64,000 nt of DNA from an uncultured Flavobacteriales bacterium (GCA_913057205.1 CAJXNO010000007.1:1-64000); one strand, 5' to 3'; positions 7,979-17,340 are shown, counted from the stretch's first letter. The notes: generated by a model from the letters alone, not told the origin. Program-made: numbers and translations.

Positions 7979-9864
7979 CTTTCGTCCCATGAGATATTCA
8001 ATTGAACGGTAAATGCTCTCCCTGGCATCGGTCTCCAGGGCATTACTTGGTAATTCCAATCGGCCATGTTCTCTATACCGATCGACCATGTCCACCAGAT
8101 ATCCTGCAAGGCATGGTGGTATTGAAACCCGATGTCTTGTAAAAAGAAAGCAGGCATGTAGGCGCCTTCATCATTGGTGATGAATCTACTGCCCATGTAT
8201 TGAGCGCCATAGCGAATGCTGAAGCTGGATCGCTGGTATTCCAACCAAGCATTGGCGCTTTGGGCTGGAATGAAGCTCAATCGTTTCCAGTCTTCATCCG
8301 GATCATTCCGACCAACGGCATTGAGCCGTGTGCCATTCAAGTGTAACCTTAAGGCTTGGTTGTTCCAGCGATAAACCCACTGAACTGAGGCTTCTACACC
8401 TTGTGTCATGGCTTCATTGACATTGGTTGGCGTAAACAGCGTGCCGTCCGGCAGCCAGCGTATGCGCTGGTTGTAGTTCACGTGGAAGAAAGTGATGGCT
8501 GCTTTTTGCTCTCCCCGTTCAAAGCGGAGTCCTCCTTCATAGTTTTCGCCTTGTTCTGGGTTGAGGTTAGGGTTCCCACCTGGAATCCAAAATCGCTCGT
8601 TGATGGTCGGAAAACGCGCCGTTTCTGAGGCGGATGCGAAGAGCGACCAAGGTGCCTTAGCATCATACTTCAAGGTTAAACCGCCGAAAGGCAAGAAAGC
8701 ACGGTTGCCCATGAACTGCTCAAAACGGTATCCTCCTTCTAATTGAATGCGTTCTTTCCAGATTTTGTATCCAGCGGTGATCACCGCACTGATGCCATGA
8801 ACGGCTTGTTCTTGATTATAGTTCTCTGAATTAGCTAAGACGTACTGGTGACGAAGGTTACCCGTGATCGATGGCAGTCGTTGCTTGTTCCAAGTGAACC
8901 GGAGTTGCTTTTGGAACTGCTGGTATCGGTTATCATTATCGATGTTGATGTTCGTATCGATGTAGCGATTGCTGCTGTGCTCGTAAAAGCTGGAAACTGC
9001 GATGGAGCTGTTCGATCCTGCATTCAATGAAGCCTCTACCATGGCCCGATGTACCTCATCTTCCTGGCGCGCAGGTGTCTGGTTGATGTTGATGGGCGCG
9101 GGAATGGAGCGATCCATGCTGTTGTACCAATAAACGGCCTGAACCCGTGTGTTGGCCGTTGGTGCAATGCCGAATTGGGTACTGATGTTGCTTCGTCCAA
9201 ACGCAGCGCCTCCCACGACGCGATCTGGTCGGGTTGGTTCTGCAATATCTACATAAGGAAACCGGTTTTCGCTTTCCGTGAAGCTGCTGGAAAAGTCAAA
9301 TACGGCAGGCATGGCACCAAGCGAAAAAGGTAAATTGGTTTGTACACCGGCAAACGACTGCTGAAATGAACCAATTCCTGAGTAAGCAGTGCTGAATCCA
9401 CGGTCAAATGAGGGCGATTGGTGTAGGGCTATACTCCCTCCTAATCCACCCGTGCTAAAGAGGTTGGAAGCATTTCCTCCCATCAGCTCTACACGGTTGA
9501 ACTGTTGACTTGGAAGGGTGCTGAGGTCCATGGTGCCAAGCATTGGGGAGTTGATTGGGAACCCATTCCAAAGTACTTGCGTGTGGCTGGCGTCGCCACC
9601 TCGGTAGGTGGGTGTTGCGAGCAATCCTGGACCGTAGTTCTTCAAGTGTACCGGCGTTTGTTTGGCCAATATATCGGTAAGTGCATCGCGCTGAAGGGGT
9701 TGAACGCGTCGGAGGCTATCAGACGCCATGGTGTACGATGATGTAAGTCCCTGCTTTGTGCTATCGATTAATTCAAACTCAGGCAAGGATAGTTTCCGTT
9801 GTGCTTCAGCACTGGAAATGCCCAGCAATGCAATGACGACCACTATGGCTACTCTTTTCACCAT
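7975..9864 (-). CDS. btuB: BtuB-like TonB-dependent cobalamin receptor
   Basis: A 629-residue outer-membrane receptor: signal peptide ending SSAEAQ, a plug domain (DILAKQTPVHLKNYGPG, then TPTYRGGDASHTQVLWNG and RVELMGGNAS), then a 22-strand-type barrel with alternating aromatic strands and a C-terminal strand VQLNISWDER. Energised by TonB, it would import corrinoids into the periplasm. The plug's RGGDASHTQVLWNG is typical of the BtuB-type subfamily in Bacteroidota. The ATG at 9864 overlaps the previous stop (TGATG); a TTG one codon upstream is less likely. Translation is therefore coupled to the preceding secreted protein. The riboswitch 2 kb upstream supports cobalamin as ligand. No BtuFCD inner-membrane transporter is seen in this window. 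Confidence 0.88.
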   Translation of the reverse strand: MVKRVAIVVVIALLGISSAEAQRKLSLPEFELIDSTKQGLTSSYTMASDSLRRVQPLQRDALTDILAKQTPVHLKNYGPGLLATPTYRGGDASHTQVLWNGFPINSPMLGTMDLSTLPSQQFNRVELMGGNASNLFSTGGLGGSIALHQSPSFDRGFSTAYSGIGSFQQSFAGVQTNLPFSLGAMPAVFDFSSSFTESENRFPYVDIAEPTRPDRVVGGAAFGRSNISTQFGIAPTANTRVQAVYWYNSMDRSIPAPININQTPARQEDEVHRAMVEASLNAGSNSSIAVSSFYEHSSNRYIDTNINIDNDNRYQQFQKQLRFTWNKQRLPSITGNLRHQYVLANSENYNQEQAVHGISAVITAGYKIWKERIQLEGGYRFEQFMGNRAFLPFGGLTLKYDAKAPWSLFASASETARFPTINERFWIPGGNPNLNPEQGENYEGGLRFERGEQKAAITFFHVNYNQRIRWLPDGTLFTPTNVNEAMTQGVEASVQWVYRWNNQALRLHLNGTRLNAVGRNDPDEDWKRLSFIPAQSANAWLEYQRSSFSIRYGAQYMGSRFITNDEGAYMPAFFLQDIGFQYHHALQDIWWTWSIGIENMADWNYQVMPWRPMPGRAFTVQLNISWDER

Positions 9865-10763
9865 CAAGTACCAGAACGAAGCTTTTGATTACCTGAAATG
9901 ATAACTTGGCCAGGGTTGCTGTGGTTGATGGGTCTTCCAAGGATATCATAGGTCTGGGCTTGTTGTTCCGACGGTTCTCCTAGACGTCGTTCTGTCAATC
10001 CGAGTGGAATCGTACTATTGATCACTCCCACTGCATCCAGGTCAAACCCGCCGCTTTCGAAGTCTGTTAGCCACGGGTCATTGATGATTCGTCCCATTGC
10101 ATCTCTCGAAGCATAGGTTGGATCGATGCTTCCCACCACGTCTATGATCCGAACGTGGGTAACGTTGCTTTTGTCGAGGAGGTTGGTGTCTGGTAATTCA
10201 GCCAAGTCAAACGGTGTCCCAAACGGACCAATGTATTTGCCAGCCAGGTTGTGCACTTCGCTGGCATCAAGGACATCGAAGGTGCCTATTTGGCTTGTGG
10301 TATCGGTTTCAGATTGTGCAGGAAAACGTATGAAGTCTATGCCGTTGGAGCTCACTTCTACGAAGGCCAGTTCCAAGAATGCAGCATCACCTTGTAGAAA
10401 GCCGTTCTCAAACACAGCGAAATCCGCTCCTTCTCCATCGTAGATTGGAGCGCTGAATTGCAAGGTCGCTGTGCCGCCATCGCCCAAACTGATCACCAAG
10501 GGGGCGTCTGCTTGTCCGACCGCATAGGTGAGCGCGCCACCACTGGCGAGCGGACCACTTGGGTCAGTAATGGCTTGTGGACCTCGCTCTACCGAACAAC
10601 TGATTGCCCAATCTCTAAAGCAGCTTGAATCTGCTGGAATTGCGGTACTACCTGATTCTCCAACTTGAGGTGCAAAGCTTCCTTGAGCCAACGATCCGGT
10701 GGATGCCCCCATAAGAAAGGCCATCGTCAAGGATAGGTGAAAACGAATTGCTCTTGTAATCAA
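9864..10763 (-). CDS. Secreted protein of the cobalamin operon, unnamed family
   Basis: A 299-residue secreted protein (signal peptide ending GSLAQ). The mature part is beta-rich: ISLGDGGTATLQFSAPI, ADFAVFENGF, LELAFVEVSSNGIDF, then VTHVRIIDVVGSIDP and FESGGFDLDAVGVI. I recognise this pattern as a surface-protein family of Bacteroidota cobalamin loci but know of no assigned function. The tail (TYDILGRP, then VIISGNQK) looks like a short or degenerate T9SS sorting domain. The start is TTG at 10763, overlapping the previous TGA (TTGA); an ATG at residue 14 would cut the signal peptide. It sits between the DUF4465 gene and the TonB receptor with overlaps on both sides, so it is surely part of the operon and plausibly handles corrinoids at the surface. 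Confidence 0.75.
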   Translation of the reverse strand: MITRAIRFHLSLTMAFLMGASTGSLAQGSFAPQVGESGSTAIPADSSCFRDWAISCSVERGPQAITDPSGPLASGGALTYAVGQADAPLVISLGDGGTATLQFSAPIYDGEGADFAVFENGFLQGDAAFLELAFVEVSSNGIDFIRFPAQSETDTTSQIGTFDVLDASEVHNLAGKYIGPFGTPFDLAELPDTNLLDKSNVTHVRIIDVVGSIDPTYASRDAMGRIINDPWLTDFESGGFDLDAVGVINSTIPLGLTERRLGEPSEQQAQTYDILGRPINHSNPGQVIISGNQKLRSGT

Positions 10764-11704
10764 TGCATCAGCTTTTTAATCATGCGTTCGGTTCCGTTGA
10801 GGTGCTCCAGCAAAAGAAGTTGCTGCTGAGCAGGCAGGGAGATCGTGGATTGACCATCAAGCCGGGTGCTCATGATCAGTCTACCTTGAAGGTCATAGGC
10901 ATTGAGGTGCCCGGTATAAGCCTCCTTGAGTTGAATACCCGCTGGTGTTGACCAGCATTCAAAACCTGTAGCGTTAGCTTCCTCGAGACCTACTCCACCA
11001 CTGATTACATAGCTCAGGTTGTCTAGGGCAAAGAACAGGGGTGTATTGATGCCGAAGGCACCTGTATCGCTGCTGAAGAGTTCCATGGTAAAACTCATGC
11101 CGCCTTGAAATGGCGTTAGGTCTACCGTTTCCCATTCATCCACGATATAATCTTGTGCATTGTCCTCAAATCGGAAATCGGCCAGGTAGTGGTCAATGTC
11201 TACCACGCCGTTGGAGAAACGAATGAAGAAGTAATCTGGGTCATCACCGGTTGGCCCGCCAAACTGCTTAGCGAACATGTCGCCATCTCGCATGCTTTTG
11301 AATGCGTAGGTGGTATTCGTTACATCTATGGAGGTGTACTCAAAGGTGCGGTCCGTGGTGATCTCGAATCCGGTTGAGATGGTAACAGGTCCTTCCGCCA
11401 AGTTGGCAACCAGATAGCCATTGTTCACCTCAGGTGTTGTGCGTACACTGTAGAGGTTCATGAACGAACCATCTACGGTATCCGTGCGGTTACTTACGGC
11501 AAAACCTTCTGCCCAGTAGCCGCCGAAGGAGGTATCGTAGTTGACCGGAAAGAGAAAGTCATCAATATTAAACAAGGTGTCACCATCACTACCGTTGTTG
11601 AAGGTATCAGTAGCTGTCAGTTCGTCATCGAACGTAACGGTCGTTTGTGCTTGCAGTAGCGCACCAAGCACGAGTGCCGTGAGAAGAGTAGTAAGGTTTT
11701 TCAT
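10760..11704 (-). CDS. DUF4465 T9SS-exported surface protein, BtuH-like
   Basis: A 314-residue secreted protein, first gene after the cobalamin riboswitch. Signal peptide (LLQAQ), then a DUF4465-type beta domain: TVTFDDELTATDTFNNG, FLFPVNYDTSFGGYWAEGF, AVSNRTDT, DYFFIRFSNG, VDEWETVDLTPF. The tail (LNAYDLQGRLIMSTRLDG to MIKKLMH) is a T9SS sorting domain. From memory, the BtuH corrinoid-binding surface proteins of Bacteroides belong to this kind of family, and the riboswitch makes the same role likely here; I could not check this. The stop overlaps the TTG start of the next gene. Expression should fall when adenosylcobalamin is plentiful. Confidence 0.8.
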   Translation of the reverse strand: MKNLTTLLTALVLGALLQAQTTVTFDDELTATDTFNNGSDGDTLFNIDDFLFPVNYDTSFGGYWAEGFAVSNRTDTVDGSFMNLYSVRTTPEVNNGYLVANLAEGPVTISTGFEITTDRTFEYTSIDVTNTTYAFKSMRDGDMFAKQFGGPTGDDPDYFFIRFSNGVVDIDHYLADFRFEDNAQDYIVDEWETVDLTPFQGGMSFTMELFSSDTGAFGINTPLFFALDNLSYVISGGVGLEEANATGFECWSTPAGIQLKEAYTGHLNAYDLQGRLIMSTRLDGQSTISLPAQQQLLLLEHLNGTERMIKKLMH

Positions 11705-11825
11705 CGTTTGTGTTTTTAGATGATGTGTAAATGATCAAAAACACGAGAAACGATCAGTCATAAAACGACAGGTGCATGCCGAAGCAAACGCCGATCAGCT
11801 TCTATTCCCGAAAGCTTTTCGCTAT

Positions 11826-12010
11826 GTTTTCTTGGCAGGTCTTCTGACTTTCCCAGCACTTGCTCCTTCCCGACCTATGTCAGTGGAGTATTGCAAGCGC
11901 CATGATCGCGTAAGCGAACAGGATTACAGCTGCGGGTACAGTTCCGGAATGGCCTTTCGACTTCACCGGATTCCCTTTTCATTCCAGACGAGCTGGAAAC
12001 CAAAAAAGCA
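11826..12010 (-). ncRNA. Cobalamin riboswitch
   Basis: Read on the minus strand, the hallmark blocks appear in order: GGGAATCCGGTGAAG, then CCGGAACTGTACCCGCAGCTGTAA, CCACTG, GGGAAGGAGCAAG and the B12-box-like AGTCAGAAGACCTGCC. The P1 stem pairs TTTTTTGG at the 5' end with CCAAGAAAA at the 3' end. It ends about 120 bases before the DUF4465 start, so it regulates the surface locus at 6956-11704. Most of the 329-base gap between genes (11705-12033) is this element plus its leader. Confidence 0.96.
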
Positions 12011-12013
12011 AGG

Positions 12014-12021
12014 CAAATGTA
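12014..12021 (-). promoter_or_regulatory. -7 box of the cobalamin operon
   Basis: Minus-strand TACATTTG matches TAnnTTTG and lies immediately upstream of the riboswitch 5' end, as expected for a transcript that starts at about 12007. It is 12 bases past the stop of the upstream lipoprotein gene, so read-through from that gene is also possible. Confidence 0.6.
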
Positions 12022-12033
12022 ATTAAACCGATC

Positions 12034-12852
12034 CTACGGTGTGTAGGTAGTCTGAGGAATCAATCGCGCGCGGAATTTCGCCTCAGTAACGGGCAACTCA
12101 CGTGAACCATTGTAAAGTCGGCCTGCGAATTCACCTTCTACGACGTACATGTGCAAGGTGTCAAGCGTATCGGTATTGACCACACGCGGATAAAAATCGC
12201 TGATCCTTAAATAGCTGTCTAACAACTGACCGCTACCTGCTCGGGTCTCCCACTTATTACGCTCTGCATCGGTGTAGACTAATCGTACACCTCTTCTACC
12301 AAATTCTGTATTCGTGAAAGGTTGAGCAACACCATAGTCCTCCCAATTGATGTTGGTCACCACGTCATCGTGGAAAGGCATTACTTCTGAAATGGTATCC
12401 AATTCTTCGCGGCACTCGTAAAAGAAGATCTCAATACGTTCTTCTGGAATATCAGGTCGAAGGAAGCGCGTCACCTGCTCAAACCAAATGCTGCTTGAGT
12501 CATTGATACATGGAAGGTCTCCATTCTCTTCGGGAATGTTTAGGTAGATGTTCTCATCGTATACACCCCATTCAGACCAAGGCGCACCAGGAATACCCGT
12601 ATTGTTGACGCGAGAGACAGTGTCCCATTTAGAGCGCCATCCGTCTTGCCACATTTTAAAACCGCCATCAAACTTTCCATAAAAATAGAAGTCTGCCAAG
12701 GGGAATCTAAAGGTGTCGAAGGTCTCGAGACCGTCTTCATCATCGAATCCAACGGCACCTACCGTGTTGCCTCGGTTACAGGATGAAAAAACCACTGCTG
12801 TTGCTAGGGTGGCAATGATCGCAAGGGGTAAAATATGATTCAATCGCTTCAT
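12034..12852 (-). CDS. Lipoprotein, unknown; resembles the lipoprotein at 6034-6888
   Basis: A 272-residue predicted lipoprotein: signal peptide with lipobox ending FSSC (Cys at about residue 25), then an acidic, Trp/Tyr-rich mature part. The C-terminal third shares YTD-x(5)-W, GEFAGRLYN and KFRARLI with the lipoprotein at the other end of the cobalamin locus; the middle parts have diverged and contain one extra Cys pair candidate (LPCIND, FFYECREE). No known domain is recognised. It ends 24 bases before the riboswitch and is transcribed in the same direction, but from upstream of the switch, so it is not itself under riboswitch control. The role is unknown; location suggests an envelope function linked to cobalamin capture. 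Confidence 0.7.
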   Translation of the reverse strand: MKRLNHILPLAIIATLATAVVFSSCNRGNTVGAVGFDDEDGLETFDTFRFPLADFYFYGKFDGGFKMWQDGWRSKWDTVSRVNNTGIPGAPWSEWGVYDENIYLNIPEENGDLPCINDSSSIWFEQVTRFLRPDIPEERIEIFFYECREELDTISEVMPFHDDVVTNINWEDYGVAQPFTNTEFGRRGVRLVYTDAERNKWETRAGSGQLLDSYLRISDFYPRVVNTDTLDTLHMYVVEGEFAGRLYNGSRELPVTEAKFRARLIPQTTYTP

Positions 12853-12918
12853 AATCGGAGGTCAAATTTACGGAAATAGCCTTTTGAATAGAGACGTGCG
12901 CAAAATTGTAACGTTGGC

Positions 12919-13773
12919 TTATACCGGAAAAGTATCGGAAGCCATCGCCATTGCTTGTGAGAACGCCGCTTCATCCAGCTTCACTTCATCGAGATCTTTT
13001 AGGGTTTGAATGAGTTGCTCCGTTGCCAGGTTTCCTACGAGGTCGTCTTCTGCCATCGGACATCCGCCATAGCCTTTCAGTGCTGCATCAAATGATCTAC
13101 AACCGGCTGCATAGGCTGCTTTCACCTTTGAATCGGCATGGTTTGGGTGGGTATGCAAGTGCGCCCCCACCTGAACGTCTGCGAAGGCAGGAATCACGGT
13201 GGAGAAAAGCTCTTGGATATTGATTTCGTCGCTTACCCCTACGGTATCAGCTAGCGCAAAATGCTTGATCTCGAGTTGTTGGTACAGTTTATCGATCCAA
13301 GTAGCAGCCAGTTCTCCGCTCCATGGATCTCCGAAGGGATTTCCAAAGGCCATGGAAATGTAGATCAGCAGCTGCTTACTATGCTTCGTGCACGTCTCCT
13401 GTATGTCTTCTACCCGTTTCATGGATTCTTCCATGCTCGCGTTTGTGTTGCGCTGCTGGAAGGTTTCCGAAATACTGAAAGGGTAACCCAGGTAAGTGAT
13501 CTCGTCGAATTGAGCTGCATCATTGGCTCCACGTTGATTAGCTACAATGGCCAAGAGTTTGCTTTGCGTGTGATCTAGCTTCAATCCAGCCAGTACCTCC
13601 GCAGTATCTCTCAACTGAGGGATGGCTTTCGGTGAAACGAAGCTTCCAAAATCAATGGTGTCGAAGCCTACGTTGAGGAGTTGGTTGATGTAGGCGATCT
13701 TTTTCTCGGTGGGGATGAAGGTTTCCATCCCTTGCATCGCGTCGCGTGGACATTCTGTGATCTTTACGGCCAT
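12919..13773 (-). CDS. Hydroxymethylglutaryl-CoA lyase
   Basis: A 284-residue TIM-barrel enzyme of the HMG-CoA lyase/isopropylmalate synthase superfamily that cleaves HMG-CoA to acetyl-CoA and acetoacetate, the last step of leucine breakdown. Visible: PRDAMQG (9-15) for the metal and substrate site, metal-binding HLHTH (205-209), and the signature FDAALKGYGGCPMAEDD with active-site Cys238. The ATG at 13773 is chosen because the protein begins MAVKITECPRDAM as in the family; the frame is open further upstream but would run into pyrD. It begins 4 bases after the pyrD stop on the same strand, so the two are co-transcribed although their pathways differ. Confidence 0.9.
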   Translation of the reverse strand: MAVKITECPRDAMQGMETFIPTEKKIAYINQLLNVGFDTIDFGSFVSPKAIPQLRDTAEVLAGLKLDHTQSKLLAIVANQRGANDAAQFDEITYLGYPFSISETFQQRNTNASMEESMKRVEDIQETCTKHSKQLLIYISMAFGNPFGDPWSGELAATWIDKLYQQLEIKHFALADTVGVSDEINIQELFSTVIPAFADVQVGAHLHTHPNHADSKVKAAYAAGCRSFDAALKGYGGCPMAEDDLVGNLATEQLIQTLKDLDEVKLDEAAFSQAMAMASDTFPV

Positions 13774-13777
13774 GTTG

Positions 13778-14794
13778 CTAGAGCTTGTCGTTGATGGATT
13801 TGATGAGGCCTGGACCTTCGTAGATGAACCCCGTGTAGAGTTGTACCAGCGAGGCACCTGCTTCGAGTTTTTCGAGGGCGTCCTCGGGGCGGTGGATCCC
13901 TCCCACTCCAATGATCGGGATGCTTCCGTTGCTGGCTTGGTGAATGTGCTTGATCACCGCGGTGCTTTTCTTTCGAACGGGCACCCCGCTGAGTCCACCT
14001 GCCTCTTCCGCCAAAACCTTTGGTGAGCGAAGGCCTGTACGGTCAAGTGTCGTGTTCGTGGCGATCAAACCGTCAATCTCCATCTCACCTACCAAAGCGA
14101 TGATGTCGTTCAATTGGTCTTCGTTCAGGTCTGGTGCGATCTTCAGCAATACGGGTCGCTTGACCGACTGCTTAGCTCGGTGCTCGAAAAGTCCGTCAAA
14201 GATCTTCTTCAGTTCATCCTTTCCTTGCAGTTCTCTCAGTCCAGGCGTATTCGGAGAGCTCACGTTCACCGCGAAGTAATCTACATGGTCATAGAGCTTG
14301 ATGAAACTCTTGAGGTAGTCAGAAGGGGCCTCCTCGTTCGGTGTAACCTTGTTTTTTCCGATGTTCCCGCCCAACGGAACCTTGCATTGTGCTTTCGTGA
14401 TGCGTTCCAATGCAGCATCCACCCCATCATTGTTGAAGCCCATTCTATTGATCAGGGCTTCATCTGCGGTGAGGCGAAATAAACGCGGTTTTGGGTTTCC
14501 AGGCTGTGCCAACGGCGTTACTGTTCCGATTTCAATAAAGCCAAATCCGAGCGCGCTCAGCGGGTCGATCCACTTCGCATCCTTATCGAACCCTGCCGCT
14601 AAGCCTACAGGGTTAGGAAACTTCAACCCAAAGACCTCCCTAGCTTGCTTCGGATTCTTGGAGGTAAAGCTTGGGGCAAGTGGACTGTTGAGCAGTCCGA
14701 GTTGGTGAAAACGCTCTAACCAACCGGTGGCGAAATAGTGCGCCTTTTCCGGGTCCATTCGGTAGAGTAAGGGTCTGAGGATCGATCGGTACAT
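13778..14794 (-). CDS. pyrD: Dihydroorotate dehydrogenase (quinone), class 2
   Basis: A 338-residue FMN enzyme oxidising dihydroorotate to orotate in pyrimidine synthesis, peripheral on the inner membrane and passing electrons to quinone. The N-terminal helix pair MYRSILRPLLYRMDPEKAH is the class 2 membrane-binding extension. Further motifs are GLAAGFDKDA, GTVTPLAQPGNPKPR, and FAVNVSSPNTPGLRELQ with the catalytic Ser (179/180), FMN-binding KIAPDL, and GVGGI. Length is typical. The ATG at 14794 matches the family start; an upstream frame extension to 14860 would overlap the next gene. It lies 43 bases after the membrane protein gene at 14838. Confidence 0.95.
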   Translation of the reverse strand: MYRSILRPLLYRMDPEKAHYFATGWLERFHQLGLLNSPLAPSFTSKNPKQAREVFGLKFPNPVGLAAGFDKDAKWIDPLSALGFGFIEIGTVTPLAQPGNPKPRLFRLTADEALINRMGFNNDGVDAALERITKAQCKVPLGGNIGKNKVTPNEEAPSDYLKSFIKLYDHVDYFAVNVSSPNTPGLRELQGKDELKKIFDGLFEHRAKQSVKRPVLLKIAPDLNEDQLNDIIALVGEMEIDGLIATNTTLDRTGLRSPKVLAEEAGGLSGVPVRKKSTAVIKHIHQASNGSIPIIGVGGIHRPEDALEKLEAGASLVQLYTGFIYEGPGLIKSINDKL

Positions 14795-14837
14795 CGGCGC
14801 GAAGTTAGCGCTTGCACCTTGATCTGTGCTATCGCTT

Positions 14838-16616
14838 TTAATCTTGCTTAACACGCACATCTGGATAAGCGAAGTGCACCTTTTCCATACTCAACAAAGT
14901 GATGCTTCCAGCTGCTTTGCTTGTATTCCAAGGGTAGCATTTTAGCTGTACATCAGTGGGTTCTGTACGCCTCCAAGTCAAGTAGATATTACGTTCGGTA
15001 CGACCAGCGGGAAGATTCAGGTCTTCGATATTTAGTGCCTGGTACTTTAGGCTTTCCTCTCCATGCTTAAAGTCCATCACTAAATGAGGGTGGTCTTCTG
15101 CTGATTCGAAATCGAATGCTAGTTTCAGCCGGATGTACTCGTCTTGGGCGGTGTAGAAGTTGATGTTATTGACGTTGATGGATTTACCGTACTCCTTGCT
15201 GGGCTTGACGGGCATGGTGCGGGTAGAAAGTGTGTCAAGCCTAAACTGTTCGATGATGGTGGTATCTGGCGCTGAACGTTCATCCAGACCCAGGCGCAGC
15301 CGTGCGTTGTCAGGTTGGTGATATGCGAGGGTAAGGTCGAGGTGCGATGGCGCATCTGGCTGCAAGAATAAACTCCAGAACGCTTCTTTTGACATGGTAC
15401 TTCCGGTGAGTTTACCTGTGTTGTAATGCTTGGTAAACAGAATGTTATTGTACGTCAATAGAAGTACTGCTATAGCTATTGGTAAGGCGATCCAAGCCTT
15501 CCATTTACTCACCTGCCAGATACCGGCGGCTATGCTGATGGCAAACATTGGATAGAGATCAGCCATCGGACGGATCGATAGGCTGTCGCCATAGTACCAA
15601 CACCACCATGAAAGGGTGATGTACGTGTGAAGAACGAGCACCAAGAGTGATGCCTGTCCGAGCTTCGGCGCCACGTTCCGAAGTGCCCAGTAGCCGGGAA
15701 TGAGCAACAGGAAAATGGGCGTGTAAACCAACCACCCATTGCGGTAGCTGAAGAGTCCTTCCCAGATATGTGGATTCAACCAATAGATCGATTCCTCCGT
15801 GTAGGAGTAATAGATCCAATCTCCGGTGGTGATCTTCCAAAAAGCAGCTTGGAGCAGCAAGGGCGCACTCGCCGCGATGATGGCAAGGATGGTTCCTGCA
15901 TGTAGGAGTCGTTTCCAAGCTACTTCACCGGTCAGTAGGAAGTACAGAGGGTAGATCGCTATGATGCCATTGGTTGGACGGATCAGCACGATCATCCCCA
16001 ACAGGAAACCCAAGCTGGTCAGATTGCCTAAGCCTCCTTCCCTCCTCCAGCCTTCGAAGCAATGGATGAACCCTGCAACCAATGCAAAGGTGTACACGTG
16101 CGACATGCTCACCTCAGAAACCCCGTAGTGCAATAAATGGGTGGCGAAAACCAGGAGCAGAACGCTGACTCCACCGATGAAATCAGAAAAGTAGTGTTGC
16201 AGTACCTTGAAGGTTAGAATTGCACCTAGGATCAGCGCAAGCATTCCACTGAGAAGGATGCTCAGTCGATAAGGAATACTCCACCCATCTCGCTCATAAC
16301 CAAATACGGGTGCCAGCACATGGGCAAGCGTATAACCGGGCGACCAGAGCAAGGCCAAACCCAGGGTCATCTTGGGCAGGTAAGCGCCGTCCTTTCCCTC
16401 GTTCAGCCAGTACTTTTGTTGTTCAAAAGCTTCCAAGTCTGCATAGAAACGGTTGCTTGGGTCGCCGTAGATGAAATTTGCTGGTAGATAAGAGTAGTAA
16501 GCCAAGCCATCACCTCGAATGTGGTTGTGTTCCTTGTAGTACTCGAGTGAAAACAACTGCCAAAACATCCCGAAGAGCAGGATCAAGATGACGCTATGCT
16601 GGGCTTTCCATTTCAC
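14838..16616 (-). CDS. Polytopic membrane glycosyltransferase-like protein
   Basis: About 592 residues with roughly ten to twelve membrane spans in the first 430 residues and a hydrophilic C-terminal domain of about 160 residues. The first periplasmic loop has the sequence [17 protein letters not shown], with an acidic residue placed as in GT-C (ArnT/PMT-like) glycosyltransferases. Later segments include LIRPTNGI and [21 protein letters not shown]. It probably uses a lipid-linked sugar donor, but the acceptor cannot be deduced. The frame opens at a TTG at 16658; I prefer the GTG at 16616, which leaves room for the divergent lolD promoter. It is transcribed away from lolD. Confidence 0.68.
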   Translation of the reverse strand: MKWKAQHSVILILLFGMFWQLFSLEYYKEHNHIRGDGLAYYSYLPANFIYGDPSNRFYADLEAFEQQKYWLNEGKDGAYLPKMTLGLALLWSPGYTLAHVLAPVFGYERDGWSIPYRLSILLSGMLALILGAILTFKVLQHYFSDFIGGVSVLLLVFATHLLHYGVSEVSMSHVYTFALVAGFIHCFEGWRREGGLGNLTSLGFLLGMIVLIRPTNGIIAIYPLYFLLTGEVAWKRLLHAGTILAIIAASAPLLLQAAFWKITTGDWIYYSYTEESIYWLNPHIWEGLFSYRNGWLVYTPIFLLLIPGYWALRNVAPKLGQASLLVLVLHTYITLSWWCWYYGDSLSIRPMADLYPMFAISIAAGIWQVSKWKAWIALPIAIAVLLLTYNNILFTKHYNTGKLTGSTMSKEAFWSLFLQPDAPSHLDLTLAYHQPDNARLRLGLDERSAPDTTIIEQFRLDTLSTRTMPVKPSKEYGKSINVNNINFYTAQDEYIRLKLAFDFESAEDHPHLVMDFKHGEESLKYQALNIEDLNLPAGRTERNIYLTWRRTEPTDVQLKCYPWNTSKAAGSITLLSMEKVHFAYPDVRVKQD

Positions 16617-16662
16617 GGTGTTCAAATGTACAATTGCAACAAAGCGCAATGCTGTCAAATAT

Positions 16663-16670
16663 TACCTTCG
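16663..16670 (+). promoter_or_regulatory. -7 box upstream of lolD
   Basis: TACCTTCG fits TAnnTTCG and ends 4 bases before the lolD ATG, which would give a leaderless or nearly leaderless transcript. The same box-to-start arrangement recurs in this window. Confidence 0.45.
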
Positions 16671-16674
16671 CCCC

Positions 16675-17328
16675 ATGGCGATCATTGAAGCTAAGCAACT
16701 GCGCAAACGTTATGGTTCCCTCGAAGTACTGAAAGGCATCAACCTCGAGATCGAATCGAAGGAGATCGTAAGCATCGTTGGAGCGTCTGGTGCTGGAAAA
16801 ACCACCCTCTTGCAGATCCTCGGCACGTTGGATCGACCGGATGATGGCATCGTTAAACTCGCGGACACCGATGTGTTCTCATTGAACGATAAGAAGCTCA
16901 GTCAATTCCGCAACTCCAAGATCGGCTTCATCTTTCAGTTTCACCAGCTGCTTCCGGAATTTACCGCCCTCGAGAACATTTGCATTCCTGCCTTCATCGC
17001 TGGAACACCTCGAAAACAAGCGGAAGAGCGCGCACGAGAATTGCTTTCTTTCCTCAAAGTGGATGCGCGTGCCGAACACAAGCCTTCAGAATTGAGTGGT
17101 GGTGAACAACAACGCGTTGCTGTAGCCCGCTCCTTGATCAATAACCCGGATGTGGTCTTTGCTGACGAACCTTCTGGAAACTTGGACTCTAAGAATGCCG
17201 ACGACCTCCACCGCCTGTTCTTTGAGCTGCGCGATCGGTTTGGACAAACCTTCGTGATCGTTACCCACAACGAAGATCTTGCGAACATGGCCGATCGAAA
17301 GCTGGAGATCATCGATGGTGTGCTTTAA
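16675..17328 (+). CDS. lolD: LolD-type ABC transporter ATPase
   Basis: A 217-residue ABC ATPase of the lipoprotein-release/MacB class, driving lipoprotein extraction from the inner membrane with LolC/LolE partners. Walker [10 protein letters not shown] (36-44), Q-loop [15 protein letters not shown], signature LSGGEQQR (140-147), Walker [12 protein letters not shown] (161-171), and the switch His in VTHNEDLA. The [10 protein letters not shown] segment after the Q-loop is characteristic of LolD. The ATG at 16675 is chosen on the family start [14 protein letters not shown]; upstream codons in frame lie in the divergent promoter. The permease partner is not in the window, which is common for Bacteroidota lolD. 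Confidence 0.88.
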   Translation: MAIIEAKQLRKRYGSLEVLKGINLEIESKEIVSIVGASGAGKTTLLQILGTLDRPDDGIVKLADTDVFSLNDKKLSQFRNSKIGFIFQFHQLLPEFTALENICIPAFIAGTPRKQAEERARELLSFLKVDARAEHKPSELSGGEQQRVAVARSLINNPDVVFADEPSGNLDSKNADDLHRLFFELRDRFGQTFVIVTHNEDLANMADRKLEIIDGVL

Positions 17329-17340
17329 GCAACGATACCC

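Noticed and set aside
12919-14794. Functional link between HMG-CoA lyase and PyrD
   Set aside because: The genes are adjacent and probably co-transcribed, but their pathways are unrelated, so no joint system is proposed.
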